From: Parahoeflea alexandrii
GTDB lineage: Bacteria > Pseudomonadota > Alphaproteobacteria > Rhizobiales > Rhizobiaceae
DNA: 64,000 nucleotides
NCBI RefSeq assembly: GCF_027214025.1
Contig: NZ_JAPWHB010000001.1
Location: 434,001-498,000 of the forward strand
Direction: 5' to 3'
Shown here: piece after piece, positions 10,171 to 30,111 of the stretch
Position numbering within the stretch: the first letter of the stretch is position 1
How the letters are laid out: the number at the start of each line of letters is the position of its first letter
Program-made: the position numbers and the translations under genes
The notes under the pieces: generated by a model
Databases searched by the model: none
Told to the model about the DNA's origin: nothing
The model's input: only the letters and a program-made list of their open reading frames with translations

Positions 10171-10875
10171 TCAGGCGTTTTCGCGCCGGCGATTGCCGCC
10201 AGAAGCGTCGCCTTCAGTGGCGCGACGTTCAGACGCCATGGGATCATGCTCAAGAATTTCACCCTTGAAGATCCAGACCTTCACTCCGCAAATGCCGTAG
10301 GCGGTCTTTGCCTCGGCCGTGCCGTAATCGATATCGGCGCGCAGCGTGTGAAGCGGAACCCGGCCTTCGCGGTACCATTCGGTACGTGCGATTTCCGCGC
10401 CGCCGAGACGGCCGCCGCAGGTGATCTTGATGCCTTCGGCGCCGAGACGCATGGCCGACTGGACCGAACGCTTCATGGCGCGGCGGAACGCGATGCGGCG
10501 CTCGAGCTGCTGGGCGATCGACTGGGCGACCAGGGTCGCGTCAACTTCGGGCTTGCGCACTTCAACAATGTTGAGGTGGGTTTCCGAGTTGGTCATCTCC
10601 GACAGCTTGCGGCGCAGCTTTTCGATGTCCGCACCCTTCTTGCCGATGATCAGGCCAGGACGGGCTGCATGAATGGTCACGCGGCACTTTTTGTGCGGGC
10701 GCTCGATGACAACCTTGGAAATGCCGGCCTGCTTGAGTTCGGCCAGAAGATACTTGCGGATCTTCAGGTCTTCGTGAAGCAGCTTGCCGTATTCGGCATT
10801 GTCGGCGAACCAACGGCTGTCCCAAGTGCGGTTAATGCCGAGGCGGAAACCGATCGGATTGATTTTCTGACCCAT
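10171..10875 (-). CDS. rpsC: 30S ribosomal protein S3
   Basis: Small-subunit protein S3 (234 residues), at the mRNA entry channel with helicase-like function. The N-terminal [16 protein letters not shown], the KH domain with [17 protein letters not shown] (about residues 61-75), and the C-terminal domain ending [16 protein letters not shown] are all present, with a variable basic tail. Its ATG overlaps the rplV stop by one base, so the two are translationally coupled. Confidence 0.99.
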   Translation of the reverse strand: MGQKINPIGFRLGINRTWDSRWFADNAEYGKLLHEDLKIRKYLLAELKQAGISKVVIERPHKKCRVTIHAARPGLIIGKKGADIEKLRRKLSEMTNSETHLNIVEVRKPEVDATLVAQSIAQQLERRIAFRRAMKRSVQSAMRLGAEGIKITCGGRLGGAEIARTEWYREGRVPLHTLRADIDYGTAEAKTAYGICGVKVWIFKGEILEHDPMASERRATEGDASGGNRRRENA

Positions 10876-11264
10876 TAGGCGGCCTCCCCTTTGGCTTCCA
10901 CTTCACGCACCACGATGGTCAGGTGAGCGAACGGCTTCTCGATGCGCGAAGAGCGACCGCGACCGCGAGCATGAAAGCGCTTCATGACGATGGACTTGCC
11001 GACATAAGCCTCGGCAACGACCAGCGAATCGACGTCGAGATCATGGTTGTTCTCGGCGTTTGCGATTGCGGATTCAAGCGTCTTCTTGACGGTCGAGGCG
11101 ATGCGCTTGCGCGAAAACTCAAGCTCGGCCAGCGCCTTGTCAACCTTCTTGCCGCGGATGAGGGCAGCGACCAGGTTGAGCTTCTGCGGGCTGATACGAA
11201 TGGTGCGGGCGACTGCCTGCGCTTCGTTGGTCTTGAGCCGGCGTTCGGTTTTTGCCTTGCCCAT
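10875..11264 (-). CDS. rplV: 50S ribosomal protein L22
   Basis: Large-subunit protein L22 (129 residues). Its long beta hairpin lines the exit tunnel and is a site of macrolide-resistance mutations. Here the hairpin region reads [33 protein letters not shown], with no visible deletion. It is 2 bp from rpsS and overlaps rpsC. Confidence 0.99.
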   Translation of the reverse strand: MGKAKTERRLKTNEAQAVARTIRISPQKLNLVAALIRGKKVDKALAELEFSRKRIASTVKKTLESAIANAENNHDLDVDSLVVAEAYVGKSIVMKRFHARGRGRSSRIEKPFAHLTIVVREVEAKGEAA

Positions 11265-11266
11265 GG

Positions 11267-11545
11267 TTACTTCCTCTTCGCTTTCTTGTCGGCGCCGTGG
11301 CCATAATAGGTCCGCGTCGGGGAATATTCGCCAAACTTCTGGCCGACCATGTCTTCGGACACGTTGACCGGAATGTGCTTGCTTCCGTTGTAGACGCCGA
11401 ACGTCAGGCCGACGAATTGCGGCATGATGGTGGAGCGGCGGCTCCAGGTTTTGATCACTTCATTGCGGCCGCCTTCGCGAACCTTCTCAGCCTTCTTGAG
11501 AAGATAGCCGTCAACAAACGGACCTTTCCAAACTGAACGAGCCAT
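11267..11545 (-). CDS. rpsS: 30S ribosomal protein S19
   Basis: Small-subunit head protein S19 (92 residues), the partner of S13. [20 protein letters not shown] and the signature [27 protein letters not shown] are intact, with a basic tail. It lies between rplB and rplV in the S10 order. Confidence 0.99.
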   Translation of the reverse strand: MARSVWKGPFVDGYLLKKAEKVREGGRNEVIKTWSRRSTIMPQFVGLTFGVYNGSKHIPVNVSEDMVGQKFGEYSPTRTYYGHGADKKAKRK

Positions 11546-11560
11546 TGGAGACTTCCTCTC

Positions 11561-12397
11561 TTACTTCTTGCGCTGATGACGCGAGCGCATGATGAACTTG
11601 TCGGTCGACTTGTTCGAGCGCGTGCGCTTGCCCTTGGTCGGCTTGCCCCAGGGGCTGACCGGATGACGACCGCCGGATGTACGGCCTTCGCCGCCGCCGT
11701 GCGGGTGATCGACGGGGTTCATCGCAACACCGCGGACATGCGGGCGCTTGCCCTTCCAGCGGGAGCGGCCAGCCTTGCCGTCGTTGATGTTGAGGTGATC
11801 CGGGTTGGAAACCGCACCGACCGTGGCAAGGCATGCACCCTGCACCAGGCGCTGTTCACCCGAATTGAGACGAAGGATCGCCATGCCCTGGTCACGACCG
11901 ACCAGCTGGGCGTATCCACCGGCCGAGCGGGCAATCTGGCCGCCCTTTGCAGGCTTCATCTCGATGTTGTGGATGATCGTGCCGACCGGCATGAACTGAA
12001 GCGGCATGCAATTGCCCGGCTTCACGTCCACGGCCTTGTCCGACGAAATCACCTTGTCGCCTGCAGCCAGACGCTGAGGAGCGAGAATGTAGGACTTCTC
12101 GCCATCTGCATAGGTGATCAGCGCGATGAATGCGGTCCGGTTCGGATCGTATTCCATACGCTCGACGGTGGCTTCCACGTCGAACTTGCGACGCTTGAAG
12201 TCGACCATGCGGTAGGTGCGCTTGTGACCGCCACCGATCGACTGCGCGGTAACGCGACCGTAGTTGTTGCGGCCGCCCTTGGAGTGAAGCCCCTGGGTCA
12301 GCGACTTGACCGGCTTTCCGCGATGAAGACCCGAACGATCAACGATGACCAGCTGGCGCTGGCTCGGGGTCGTCGGATTGTAACTTTTCAGTGCCAT
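11561..12397 (-). CDS. rplB: 50S ribosomal protein L2
   Basis: Large-subunit protein L2 (278 residues), needed for subunit joining and peptidyl-transferase structure. The signature [23 protein letters not shown] (about residues 221-243) includes the conserved histidine near the catalytic centre. The N-terminal [22 protein letters not shown] is also typical. It lies 39 bp downstream of rplW. Confidence 0.99.
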   Translation of the reverse strand: MALKSYNPTTPSQRQLVIVDRSGLHRGKPVKSLTQGLHSKGGRNNYGRVTAQSIGGGHKRTYRMVDFKRRKFDVEATVERMEYDPNRTAFIALITYADGEKSYILAPQRLAAGDKVISSDKAVDVKPGNCMPLQFMPVGTIIHNIEMKPAKGGQIARSAGGYAQLVGRDQGMAILRLNSGEQRLVQGACLATVGAVSNPDHLNINDGKAGRSRWKGKRPHVRGVAMNPVDHPHGGGEGRTSGGRHPVSPWGKPTKGKRTRSNKSTDKFIMRSRHQRKK

Positions 12398-12436
12398 TTT
12401 CCTGTTCCCTTTTGGGGGCTTGTTTCCGCCCGGCCC

Positions 12437-12730
12437 TTACAGACCAGTGGAGACGTCGATCGACTGACCTTCGGCAAGCGTCACATACGCTTTTTTCACA
12501 TCGGTCTGGCGACCGGCGATGCCACGGAAGCGCTTGGTCTTACCCTTGCGCAGCAGCGTGTTGACAGCCGTTACCTTGACACCGAACAGCGCTTCGACAG
12601 CGGCCTTGATTTCAGGCTTGGAAGCACGTCGGGCGACATTGAAGACAACCTGGTTCTGTTCAGACACCATGGTCGATTTTTCGGTGATCGCCGGAGAGAC
12701 GATCACATCATAATGGCGAAGATCCGTCAT
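12437..12730 (-). CDS. rplW: 50S ribosomal protein L23
   Basis: Large-subunit protein L23 (97 residues), docking site for SRP and trigger factor at the tunnel exit. [19 protein letters not shown] and [22 protein letters not shown] are the family landmarks. Its ATG overlaps the rplD stop by four bases. Confidence 0.99.
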   Translation of the reverse strand: MTDLRHYDVIVSPAITEKSTMVSEQNQVVFNVARRASKPEIKAAVEALFGVKVTAVNTLLRKGKTKRFRGIAGRQTDVKKAYVTLAEGQSIDVSTGL

Positions 12731-13347
12731 TTGAAGCGCTCCTCCAGAGCAGCGACAGCGTCCTTGGACAAGACCAGCTTGCCGCGGCGCAGGATGTCGT
12801 AGACATTGATACCCTGGACCGGCAGCACATCCACGTTCGGGATGTTCTTGGCCGCAAGGCGGAAATTCTGGTCAAGCTCGGCGCCGCCGATGAACAGGGC
12901 GTTGGTCAGACCCAGCTTCGAGAGCGAACCGGACAGTGCCTTGGTCTTGGCCTCGGCAGCAGTCAGGCTGTCGACGACGATGATGTCGGACGCCTTGGCC
13001 TTGACCGAAAGCGCATGACGCAGGGCCAGGGCGCGAACCTTCTTGGGAAGGTCATGGGCGTGGCTGCGAACAACCGGGCCATGAGCCCGACCACCGCCAC
13101 GGAACTGCGGCGCACTTGCCGCATGGTGACGGGCGCGACCGGTGCCCTTCTGCTTGAACATCTTGGCGCCGGTGCGGGCCACTTCGGAGCGGCCGAGGGT
13201 CTTGTGACCGCCCTGCTGCTTCTTGGCGAGCTGCCAGCGCACGATGCGCTGGATCAGGTCCTGGCGCGGGTCGAGACCGAAGATCGCGTCGGAAAGAGAG
13301 ATCTTTCCTGCGTCCTTGCCCTCGAGTGTGGTGACGGTGAGATCCAT
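12727..13347 (-). CDS. rplD: 50S ribosomal protein L4
   Basis: Large-subunit protein L4 (206 residues). The extended loop that reaches the tunnel constriction is visible as [38 protein letters not shown] (about residues 49-86). In E. coli L4 autoregulates the S10 operon; no equivalent leader can be identified here by eye. It overlaps rplC by one base and rplW by four. Confidence 0.99.
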   Translation of the reverse strand: MDLTVTTLEGKDAGKISLSDAIFGLDPRQDLIQRIVRWQLAKKQQGGHKTLGRSEVARTGAKMFKQKGTGRARHHAASAPQFRGGGRAHGPVVRSHAHDLPKKVRALALRHALSVKAKASDIIVVDSLTAAEAKTKALSGSLSKLGLTNALFIGGAELDQNFRLAAKNIPNVDVLPVQGINVYDILRRGKLVLSKDAVAALEERFK

Positions 13348-14051
13348 TATTCGGCTCCCTCATTCGATACGTTGGCTGCAGCGCGGAGCGCGGCAGGAAG
13401 AGGCGCATCAGCCGGGATGCCGGACTTGACGGCGTCGCGAACGACGATCCAGGTTCCCTTGGAGCCCGGTACCGCGCCCTTGATCAGGATCAGGCCGCGA
13501 TCGACATCGGTCGAAACAATCTCGAGGTTCTGGGTGGTGACGCGTGTCTGGCCCATGTGACCAGCCATCTTCTTGCCCTTCCAGACCTTGCCCGGATCCT
13601 GGTTGGAACCGGTGGAGCCGTGCGAACGGTGAGACACCGAAACGCCGTGGGTGGCGCGAAGACCGCCAAAGCCGTGGCGCTTCATGGCGCCGGCGAAACC
13701 CTTACCCTGGGTGATGCCGGAGACATCGACCAGCTGGCCGGCAACAAAGTGCCCGGCAGTGATCTCGGCACCGACGTCGATCAAGTTGTCCGAGCTCACG
13801 CGGAACTCGACCAGCTTGGCCTTGGGCTCAACATTGGCAATGGCAAAATTGCCGCGCATTGCCTTGGACGTATTCTTCACCTTGGCCACGCCGGCTCCGA
13901 GCTGAACGGCGGTATAGCCATTCTTCTCTTCCGTACGCTGGGCCACCACCTGGCAGTTTTCCAACCGCAGGACGGTTACGGGGACATGCTCGCCGGCGTC
14001 ATTGTAGACCCGCGTCATTCCCAACTTTTGTGCAATCACACCTGAACGCAT
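13347..14051 (-). CDS. rplC: 50S ribosomal protein L3
   Basis: Large-subunit protein L3 (234 residues), an early assembly protein reaching to the peptidyl-transferase centre. [16 protein letters not shown] starts it, and the central loop [27 protein letters not shown] with [20 protein letters not shown] is intact, including the glutamine that is N5-methylated by PrmB in related bacteria (family knowledge). It follows rpsJ by 78 bp. Confidence 0.99.
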   Translation of the reverse strand: MRSGVIAQKLGMTRVYNDAGEHVPVTVLRLENCQVVAQRTEEKNGYTAVQLGAGVAKVKNTSKAMRGNFAIANVEPKAKLVEFRVSSDNLIDVGAEITAGHFVAGQLVDVSGITQGKGFAGAMKRHGFGGLRATHGVSVSHRSHGSTGSNQDPGKVWKGKKMAGHMGQTRVTTQNLEIVSTDVDRGLILIKGAVPGSKGTWIVVRDAVKSGIPADAPLPAALRAAANVSNEGAE

Positions 14052-14129
14052 CGGTTCATTCCTCTTGAGATGAGCCTGTCGGGGCCCTGCCCCTTCATGC
14101 CTCGTTCCCTGTCCTTAAGGCCCAGGGCC

Positions 14130-14438
14130 TTAAAGCTTGATTTCCACATCGACGCCCGCGGCGAGATCCAGCTTCATGAGCGCATCTACGGTCTGCGGTG
14201 TCGGGTCAACAATATCGAGAAGACGCTTATGAGTGCGCATTTCGAACTGCTCGCGGCTCTTCTTGTCGATGTGCGGCGACCTGTTGACAGTGAATTTTTC
14301 GATCCGTGTCGGCAGCGGCACCGGGCCACGGACGCTTGCGCCGGTCCGCTTTGCCGTCGACACGATTTCACGCGTGGAGGCGTCAAGGATCCGGTGGTCA
14401 AACGCCTTGAGGCGGATGCGGATGTTCTGGCCGTTCAT
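14130..14438 (-). CDS. rpsJ: 30S ribosomal protein S10 / NusE
   Basis: Small-subunit protein S10 (102 residues), also the NusE antitermination factor that pairs with NusB and Nus[19 protein letters not shown] and the signature [35 protein letters not shown] are intact. It begins 71 bp after tuf, so the str and S10 groups are close enough to be read as one transcript; a hairpin lies between them. Confidence 0.99.
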   Translation of the reverse strand: MNGQNIRIRLKAFDHRILDASTREIVSTAKRTGASVRGPVPLPTRIEKFTVNRSPHIDKKSREQFEMRTHKRLLDIVDPTPQTVDALMKLDLAAGVDVEIKL

Positions 14439-14465
14439 TCGACTTGTCCTTGCTTGTGTGAGAAC

Positions 14466-14494
14466 CGCATGGCCCGGAAGCTCCGGACCATGCG
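14466..14494 (-). terminator. Hairpin between tuf and rpsJ
   Basis: A near-perfect inverted repeat, CGCATGG-CCGGA/TCCGG-CCATGCG, occupies most of the 71 bp gap between tuf and rpsJ. There is no U tract after it on the minus strand, so an intrinsic terminator is unlikely. It may be a processing or pausing element separating the str and S10 messages. Confidence 0.4.
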
Positions 14495-14509
14495 CCCTGA
14501 CCCAGTTTG

Positions 14510-15685
<1,176 letters not shown>

Positions 15686-15785
15686 CTTCGGCTCTCCATT
15701 CTCATTCAGCCCGTTTCGGGCAATTTACAGTTTCGGTCTCCGGTCCGGACCGCGTCTCAAGACGCTGGCCCGGCAGTCCGGCAAA

Positions 15786-17876
15786 TTATGCGTATTTCGC
15801 CTGGATCTCCTGGGAGACGTTCGACGGCACTGCGGCGTAATGATCAAAAGTCATCGAGTACTGCGCACGGCCCTGGGACATGGAGCGCAGCGTATCAACG
15901 TATTTGAACATGTTGGCCAGCGGAACGTGGGCATCGATGACCACGGCAATTCCGCGCATTTCCTGGCCCTGGATCTGGCCGCGGCGTGAGTTCAGGTCAC
16001 CGATCACGTCACCGACATAATCTTCCGGCGTTACCACCTCGACCTTCATGATCGGCTCAAGCAGCTGCGGACCCATGAACTTCGAGTTTTCGCGGAAGCA
16101 GGCGCGACCGGCGATTTCGAAGGCGAGAACGCTCGAGTCCACATCGTGGTAAGCGCCATCGATCAGGGTTGCCTTGACACCCAGCATCGGGAAGCCGGCA
16201 AGCGGACCGGAATTCATCACGCTGTCGATGCCCTTCTGGACGCCCGGGATGTATTCCTTCGGCACCGAACCGCCGACGATCTTCGATTCGAACACGAAAT
16301 CCTCGGTCTCTTCGTTCGGCTCGAAACGGATCTTGACGCGGGCAAACTGACCCGAACCACCCGACTGCTTCTTGTGAGTGTAATCGGCTTCGTAGGCCTT
16401 GGTGATCGACTCCCGGTAGGCAACCTGCGGGGCGCCGACATTGGCCTCGACCTTGAACTCGCGACGCATGCGGTCAACCAGGATGTCGAGGTGCAACTCG
16501 CCCATGCCCGCGATGATCGTCTGGCCGGACTCCTCGTCAGTCTTGACGCGGAACGAAGGATCCTCGGCTGCCAGACGGTTGAGCGCGAGGCCCATCTTTT
16601 CCTGGTCGCCCTTGGTCTTCGGCTCGATTGCGATCTGGATCACCGGCTCGGGGAATTCCATACGCTCAAGAATGACCGGCTTGAGCGGATCGCAAAGCGT
16701 GTCGCCCGTGGTGGTTTCCTTGAGGCCTGCGAGAGCCACGATGTCGCCTGCAAAGGCTTCTTCGATGTCTTCACGGGAATTCGAGTGCATCTGCAGCATG
16801 CGGCCGACGCGCTCGCGCTTTTCCTTCACCGTGTTCATCACCGACGAGCCCTTTTCGAGCTTGCCCGAGTAGATGCGGGCGAAGGTGAGCGAACCGACGA
16901 ACGGGTCGTTCATGACCTTGAAGGCCAGCATCGAAAGCGGAGCTTCGTCAGAGGCGACACGCGTGGTTTCCTGCTCGGTCTTGACGTCGATGCCTTCGAT
17001 GGCAGGAACGTCGGCCGGGCTTGGCAGGTATTCGATCACGGCGTCGAGCAGCGGCTGGACACCCTTGTTCTTGAAGGCGGAACCGCAGAACATCGGGAAG
17101 AACTGAACCGCGATGGTACCCTTGCGGACCAGCGCGCGGATCTCGTCATTGCCGGGCATCTCGCCTTCGAGATAACGTTCCATCGCGGCTTCGTCGGCCT
17201 CGACAACGGTCTCGATGAGCAGATCGCGGTATTCAGCGGCCTTTTCCTTGAGATCGTCCGGGATCTCGACGACATCCCACTGCGCGCCGAGCGACTCGTC
17301 GCGCCAGACAATGGCGTTCATTTCGACCAGGTCGACGACGCCCTTGAACTCGGTCTCGGCACCGATCGGCAGCTGCATGACGACAGGAGTGGCACCAAGA
17401 CGGGACTTGATCATCGATACGGAACGATAGAAGTCCGCGCCGGTCTTGTCCATCTTGTTGCAGAAGATCATCCGCGGGACGTTGTACTTGTCGGCCTGAC
17501 GCCAGACAGTCTCGGTCTGCGGTTCGACGCCGGCGTTGGCGTCGAGAAGCGCGATCGCGCCGTCGAGAACACGCAGCGAACGCTCGACCTCGATGGTGAA
17601 GTCGACGTGGCCTGGAGTGTCGATGATGTTGAAACGGCACATCTTGCCGGTGCGGCCCTTCCAGAAGGTGGTGGTCGCAGCCGAGGTGATCGTGATGCCA
17701 CGCTCCTGCTCCTGCTCCATCCAGTCCATCGTGGCTGCGCCGTCGTGGACTTCGCCGATCTTGTGCGACTTGCCGGTGTAGTAAAGAACACGCTCAGTGG
17801 TCGTGGTCTTGCCGGCGTCGATATGCGCCATGATGCCGAAGTTGCGGTAGTCTTCGATTGCGTATTCGCGGGCCAT
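15786..17876 (-). CDS. fusA: Elongation factor G
   Basis: Translocase EF-G (696 residues), a five-domain GTPase. The G1 motif [15 protein letters not shown] is at residues 17-31, [21 protein letters not shown] near 82-102, and [10 protein letters not shown] near 137. The C-terminal domain IV/V segments [17 protein letters not shown] and [13 protein letters not shown] are intact. It follows rpsG by 30 bp and precedes tuf, the standard str-operon order. Confidence 0.99.
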   Translation of the reverse strand: MAREYAIEDYRNFGIMAHIDAGKTTTTERVLYYTGKSHKIGEVHDGAATMDWMEQEQERGITITSAATTTFWKGRTGKMCRFNIIDTPGHVDFTIEVERSLRVLDGAIALLDANAGVEPQTETVWRQADKYNVPRMIFCNKMDKTGADFYRSVSMIKSRLGATPVVMQLPIGAETEFKGVVDLVEMNAIVWRDESLGAQWDVVEIPDDLKEKAAEYRDLLIETVVEADEAAMERYLEGEMPGNDEIRALVRKGTIAVQFFPMFCGSAFKNKGVQPLLDAVIEYLPSPADVPAIEGIDVKTEQETTRVASDEAPLSMLAFKVMNDPFVGSLTFARIYSGKLEKGSSVMNTVKEKRERVGRMLQMHSNSREDIEEAFAGDIVALAGLKETTTGDTLCDPLKPVILERMEFPEPVIQIAIEPKTKGDQEKMGLALNRLAAEDPSFRVKTDEESGQTIIAGMGELHLDILVDRMRREFKVEANVGAPQVAYRESITKAYEADYTHKKQSGGSGQFARVKIRFEPNEETEDFVFESKIVGGSVPKEYIPGVQKGIDSVMNSGPLAGFPMLGVKATLIDGAYHDVDSSVLAFEIAGRACFRENSKFMGPQLLEPIMKVEVVTPEDYVGDVIGDLNSRRGQIQGQEMRGIAVVIDAHVPLANMFKYVDTLRSMSQGRAQYSMTFDHYAAVPSNVSQEIQAKYA

Positions 17877-17906
17877 CTTGAATGCCTTTCGATCTCGGTT
17901 CGCTGA

Positions 17907-18377
17907 TTACCAGCGGTAATGCGAAAATGCACGGTTGGCGTCGGCCATCTTGTGGGTGTCTTCCCGCTTCTTGACCGCGCTGCCACGGTTGTTGGCAGCA
18001 TCCATGAGCTCGCCCGAAAGGCGCTCGATCATGGTGGTCTCGTTGCGCTTGCGCGCTGCGGCAATCAGCCAACGGATGGCAAGAGCCTGACGACGCTCGG
18101 GGCGCACATCGACCGGAACCTGGTAGGTTGCACCACCGACACGGCGGGAGCGAACTTCCACATGCGGCGCGACATTGTCGAGAGCCTGGTGGAACTGGGC
18201 AACCGGCTCCGACTTGGAACGGGCTTCGACCTGGTCAAGCGCACCATAGACGATCTGCTCGGCAACTGATTTCTTGCCGTGCATCATGATGGCGTTCATG
18301 AACTTGGTGATGACCAGATCGCCGAACTTCGGATCCGGGTTGATCTCACGCTTTTCTGCACTGTGACGTCGTGACAT
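17907..18377 (-). CDS. rpsG: 30S ribosomal protein S7
   Basis: Small-subunit head protein S7 (156 residues), a primary assembly protein and, in E. coli, the str-operon repressor. [41 protein letters not shown] and the C-terminal [10 protein letters not shown] are standard. It lies 68 bp downstream of rpsL. Confidence 0.99.
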   Translation of the reverse strand: MSRRHSAEKREINPDPKFGDLVITKFMNAIMMHGKKSVAEQIVYGALDQVEARSKSEPVAQFHQALDNVAPHVEVRSRRVGGATYQVPVDVRPERRQALAIRWLIAAARKRNETTMIERLSGELMDAANNRGSAVKKREDTHKMADANRAFSHYRW

Positions 18378-18445
18378 GCTTTTCGTCTTTCAACTGATGG
18401 GTCGAAACGGCCGGTCGCATCCAGTGACGCGGCCAGCCGACACAA

Positions 18446-18817
18446 TTACTTCGGACGCTTGGCGCCGTACTTTGAACGGCGCTGCTTGCGGTTCTTGACG
18501 CCCTGCGTATCGAGAACGCCGCGGATGACGTGGTAACGCACACCGGGAAGGTCCTTCACGCGGCCGCCGCGGATCATGACCACGGAGTGCTCCTGAAGGT
18601 TATGGCCCTCACCGGGGATGTAGCCGATCACTTCATAGCCGTTGGTCAAACGGATCTTTGCAACCTTACGAAGCGCCGAGTTCGGCTTCTTCGGGGTCGT
18701 GGTGTACACGCGGGTGCAAACGCCGCGCTTCTGCGGATTCTGCTCCAGCGCGGGAACCTTGTTGCGCTTTACCGGCGCCTGGCGCGGCTTGCGGATCAGC
18801 TGGTTTACAGTTGGCAT
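18446..18817 (-). CDS. rpsL: 30S ribosomal protein S12
   Basis: Small-subunit accuracy protein S12 (123 residues) at the decoding site. The conserved [18 protein letters not shown] and [17 protein letters not shown] keep the lysines whose mutation gives streptomycin resistance in E. coli (positions 43 and 88), so the gene looks wild type for that trait. An RBS, AAGGGATGG, precedes the ATG. It is the first gene of the str group. Confidence 0.99.
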   Translation of the reverse strand: MPTVNQLIRKPRQAPVKRNKVPALEQNPQKRGVCTRVYTTTPKKPNSALRKVAKIRLTNGYEVIGYIPGEGHNLQEHSVVMIRGGRVKDLPGVRYHVIRGVLDTQGVKNRKQRRSKYGAKRPK

Positions 18818-19294
18818 GTAACCATCCCTTTAGAATTCATGTTTCGCCCTCTCGGACACCTTGCCCACGAACCGAATGCGCAAAACAAGGGCCGGATCCG
18901 GTTTTGCCGGAGGGCCCCAAAAAGCAGAGGACACAGTCGTCAGTGTCATGCGTGCAGCATTGTCAGTTCACAGTGCAGTCAGAAACCTTGTTTGAGGCAA
19001 GTTCCAGGACGTGTCGTCCCGAAGAAAAGCGCCTCACATGGGCTTCGATGGCCGGTTACTACTGATTTCCCCACATGCCGTCAAGGCCATGGGTGAAATA
19101 ATCGTCTCTGGCCGGGTCAAGCCGCACGCGGCTCGAGCCGGGAGACATTTTATTGCGCTGGACGGACACTTTGGGGCATTTAGTTGCCCTGCCCTGTTCT
19201 CCGGCCCCGGTCCCGAGTGTCCGAACGGCGCGGCGGAGAGCGTCTCGCCGCTTCAATCCGAGTCGGGCCCCGTGCCGCGGATGATTCCGGAGAA
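18818..19294. other. Intergenic region upstream of rpsL, no gene seen
   Basis: This stretch of 477 bases separates rpsL from the GlsB-type gene. No frame here shows a plausible start, RBS and conserved sequence. It should hold the str-operon promoter on the minus strand, but no clear -35/-10 pair with 16-18 bp spacing was found. The segment near 18880-18925, with GGCCGGATCCGG and TTTGCCGGAGGGCC, can form small hairpins in the rpsL leader. Confidence 0.5.
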
Positions 19295-19549
19295 TCAGCG
19301 CTTTCGGACAAGCCCGATCACAAACAGCAGAATCACGGCGCCAACCGTGGCGTGAATGATGGAGCCGAGAATTCCGCCGCCGATCGAAATGCCGACCATC
19401 GGCAGGACCAGGCCCGCGACGAACGCCCCGACGATGCCAACCACGATGTTGCCAATCAGACCGAAGCCGTATCCCTTCATGATCACCCCGGCCAACCAGC
19501 CGGCAACCGCGCCAATAATCAGAAATATAATCAGACCCTGGATACCCAT
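19295..19549 (-). CDS. GlsB/YeaQ/YmgE-family stress membrane protein
   Basis: Small inner-membrane protein of the transglycosylase-associated (GlsB/YeaQ/YmgE) family, 84 residues from the chosen ATG. Three hydrophobic segments alternate with glycine-rich turns: IIFLIIGAVAGWLAGVIM, GLIGNIVVGIVGAFVAG, and GGGILGSIIHATVGAVILLFVIGL, ending in a basic tail RKR. The start at 19549 has GAGGCAAG upstream; an in-frame start 12 codons earlier lacks an RBS and a hydrophobic profile. The biochemical role is unknown, though homologues respond to osmotic or acid stress. It is single-gene on the minus strand. Confidence 0.85.
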   Translation of the reverse strand: MGIQGLIIFLIIGAVAGWLAGVIMKGYGFGLIGNIVVGIVGAFVAGLVLPMVGISIGGGILGSIIHATVGAVILLFVIGLVRKR

Positions 19550-19929
19550 GGTGCTTGCCTCAATGTTGGACGTCACAAACTGCATTCGGAGCCGGCCTCA
19601 ATGCGCAGCCATATCCCCCGAGCAGCAACATCAGTATGATACCATCTGGCCGCAACGCTTGATAGGGTCTGTAACCGATGCTCCACCACAGGCTTCAGGC
19701 CCCGCCCGAAGGGGCAAGCCAGGGCGGGACGCACGCTGCCCGCAGTTTCAACCGATCCGTGACAAATGCCCTGTTCCGGACCGGTACGAGCGGCCAAGCC
19801 TGACGGCGATAAGGACGGAGGGCCGGAAACTTTGCGGCTTCCGGCGTGCAAAAACCGGGTCCGGCGTTGCCATTGCACGGTTCACATGGGAGTAAATCGC
19901 TCGCACACAGCCCATGAAAGGACGGTCCG
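19550..19929. other. Divergent intergenic region, no gene seen
   Basis: About 380 bases lie between the minus-strand GlsB-type gene and the plus-strand small gene at 19930. No conserved frame is seen. The segment around 19690-19735 is rich in CCCGCCCGAAGGGGC-type repeats that can fold. Promoters for both flanking genes should be here, but none is convincing by eye. Confidence 0.5.
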
Positions 19930-20244
19930 ATGAATTCAGACAATGACAATGCCCAGGATGGTGGCGACGCACCGGCCATTTTCATCATCATCGGTCAGGT
20001 GAGCCAGGAAACCGGCGGCGACATGGCTCCCGTTCACGTCATGCTGGCCGCACCCGACGAGGACACCGCTGTGCGGCTTTGTCTCGATGCACTGTCGGCC
20101 AGGGGGTATGCCGAAGCCGATCTCGACCAGATCGGACTGATGGGCGGAATGCCGGACGAGGAGCCGCATGCCTCCGCATATCAGGGCGCGCTCGAAGGCG
20201 AAGTCGCGATCATCAATTTCGACCGGACGGCAAACCGCCGCTGA
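19930..20244 (+). CDS. Conserved hypothetical protein, 104 residues
   Basis: A small acidic cytoplasmic protein with no recognised domain. It has an RBS (AAAGGACGG) five bases before the ATG. The N-terminus (MNSDNDNAQDGGDAP) is polar. A beta-like stretch (AIFIIIGQVSQE), an amphipathic helix (DEDTAVRLCLDALSARGYAEADL), and a C-terminal beta segment (EGEVAIINFD) suggest a small alpha/beta fold. There is no signal peptide or membrane segment. It is transcribed towards rpoC and shares a bidirectional terminator with it. I do not recognise the function; coding status rests on RBS, composition and isolation. Confidence 0.65.
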   Translation: MNSDNDNAQDGGDAPAIFIIIGQVSQETGGDMAPVHVMLAAPDEDTAVRLCLDALSARGYAEADLDQIGLMGGMPDEEPHASAYQGALEGEVAIINFDRTANRR

Positions 20245-20285
20245 TCCCGGCCGGCCATCTGCCGGTACCGCCTCCCCGCACAAAC

Positions 20286-20315
20286 AAAAAAGGCCGCCCC
20301 GAAAGGCGGCCTTTT
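20286..20315. terminator. Bidirectional intrinsic terminator, rpoC / 19930 gene
   Basis: AAAAAGGCCGCC - CCGAAA - GGCGGCCTTTT forms a strong 11-12 bp stem with A and T tracts on both sides, so it can stop transcription in both directions. It sits exactly between the convergent ends of the hypothetical gene (plus) and rpoC (minus, stop at 20337). Confidence 0.9.
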
Positions 20316-20336
20316 CAATGTCTGACGCTGAGCCGT

Positions 20337-24545
<4,209 letters not shown>

Positions 24546-24723
24546 GCCTGTCTCCTTTTAGGGCTGTTCGCCCTTGACTTGCGACGGCGCCGGTCAACAC
24601 CGGCAACAGGCCATCGCCTGAAATTCATGTTCACCGCGTCAGACGCGGGTGTCATCTCCTGTCCGCCTTGAAGCGGAAAGGATGATGGCGCGAGGAACCT
24701 CGGTCCCCCGCGCCTTCCAGGCT

Positions 24724-28896
<4,173 letters not shown>

Positions 28897-29058
28897 CGTC
28901 GCTCCTTGTCAATTTGCATCCGGGCCTGCAACAGACGAACGCCGCTGGCCAAGCGACTCCGTCATATAAATGAATTCGTTCAATCTCGTTTCATTTCCCA
29001 GAACGGCGCGGCCGGAGTGCCTTGCAGTCTGGTTCGAAACCATCCTTTTGAAGAACCC

Positions 29059-29093
29059 ATTACCCAAAAGCCGTTTTCAGGCTTTTGGGTAAT
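29059..29093 (-). terminator. rplL-rpoB hairpin, likely attenuator
   Basis: A perfect 14 bp inverted repeat (ATTACCCAAAAGCC/GGCTTTTGGGTAAT, 7-base loop) lies in the 256 bp gap between rplL and rpoB. On the minus strand it is followed by GGGTTCTTC, not a strong U tract, so partial readthrough is likely. In E. coli, an attenuator between these genes lowers rpoBC relative to rplJL; this hairpin sits at the equivalent place. Confidence 0.65.
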
Positions 29094-29107
29094 CCGTTCG
29101 TCATGAA

Positions 29108-29143
29108 TGCATCCGGGGGAGAGTGACCTCGCCCCCGGATGCA
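29108..29143 (-). other. GC-rich hairpin immediately after rplL
   Basis: A perfect 12 bp inverted repeat, TGCATCCGGGGG/CCCCCGGATGCA with a 12-base loop, starts 10 bases after the rplL stop codon. It has no U tract. It could protect the 3' end of the very abundant rplL message or, with the second hairpin upstream of rpoB, form an RNase III processing structure. Confidence 0.55.
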
Positions 29144-29152
29144 ATTGTCGTC

Positions 29153-29530
29153 TTACTTGACGGTGACCTTGGCGCCAGCGTCTTCAAGCTTCTTCTTGAT
29201 GTCTTCAGCTTCGCCCTTGGAAATGCCTTCCTTGACAGCCTTGGGAGCAGCTTCGACCAGGTCCTTGGCTTCCTTGAGGCCGAGACCGGTGATGGCGCGG
29301 ACTTCCTTGATGACGTTGATCTTGTTGGCGCCGGCTTCGGCGAGGATCACGTCGAATTCAGTCTGTTCTTCAGCGGCTTCAGCAGGAGCAGCAGCAGCGC
29401 CGGCAGCAGCAACGGCCACCGGTGCAGCGGCGGAAACGCCCCACTTTTCTTCAAGCATCTTGGACAGCTCAGCAGCTTCCAGGACGGTCAGGTTGGAAAG
29501 GTCTTCCACGATTTTGGCGAGATCAGCCAT
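29153..29530 (-). CDS. rplL: 50S ribosomal protein L7/L12
   Basis: Stalk protein L7/L12 (125 residues), present in four to six copies per ribosome and recruiting GTPase factors. The N-terminal dimerisation domain is residues 1-30, followed by an alanine/proline-rich hinge (about 33-55, [22 protein letters not shown]), then the C-terminal factor-binding domain with [33 protein letters not shown]. It is 62 bp downstream of rplJ. Confidence 0.99.
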   Translation of the reverse strand: MADLAKIVEDLSNLTVLEAAELSKMLEEKWGVSAAAPVAVAAAGAAAAPAEAAEEQTEFDVILAEAGANKINVIKEVRAITGLGLKEAKDLVEAAPKAVKEGISKGEAEDIKKKLEDAGAKVTVK

Positions 29531-29592
29531 TTTCTTACTTCCTTGTATTCGGTTCGAACCGGTTTTGAACTATTTCACAGCGAAGTTCCGCC

Positions 29593-30111
29593 TTATGCGG
29601 CTTCGTCCTTCCGGGCGTACGCGCCGATGACGCGCGCCACCGCACCAGCAGGTGCGTTGACGATCTGGGCGATGCGCGTTGCTGGCGTCTGAATCATGCC
29701 AACAATCTTTGCGCGGAGCTCGTCGATCGACGGCATCGTGGCAAGAGCCTTGATCCCATCGGCGTCGAGTACTGTCGCCCCCATCGCGCCACCAATGATG
29801 ACCAGCTTGTCACTGACCTTGGTGAACTCGACGGCGATCTTCGGAGCGGTCACCGGATCATCGCAATAAGCGATGAGCGTCTGACCGGTGAAGAGATCTG
29901 CGACCCCTTCTGACTCCGTGCCCTGAAGAGCGATCTTGGCAAGGCGGTTCTTCGCGACCTTGACGGTGCCTCCGGCTGTGCGCATGCGCGACCGAAGGTC
30001 GTTCATTTGCGCAACCGTCAGACCGGCGTAGTGGGCCACGACAACCGAACCGGCGTTGGTGAAAACACCGTTCAGTTCCGCGACGAATTCGCGTTTTTCC
30101 GCTCTATCCAC
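29593..30111 (-). CDS. rplJ: 50S ribosomal protein L10 (GTG start)
   Basis: Stalk base protein L10, 172 residues, anchor for L7/L12 dimers. The start is a GTG at 30109-30111, giving (M)[16 protein letters not shown], the standard alphaproteobacterial N-terminus; GGAG lies ten bases upstream. An upstream in-frame ATG would add 48 residues that resemble no L10 and overlap the leader. The C-terminal helix ending [22 protein letters not shown] is the L7/L12-binding region. Confidence 0.96.
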   Translation of the reverse strand: MDRAEKREFVAELNGVFTNAGSVVVAHYAGLTVAQMNDLRSRMRTAGGTVKVAKNRLAKIALQGTESEGVADLFTGQTLIAYCDDPVTAPKIAVEFTKVSDKLVIIGGAMGATVLDADGIKALATMPSIDELRAKIVGMIQTPATRIAQIVNAPAGAVARVIGAYARKDEAA

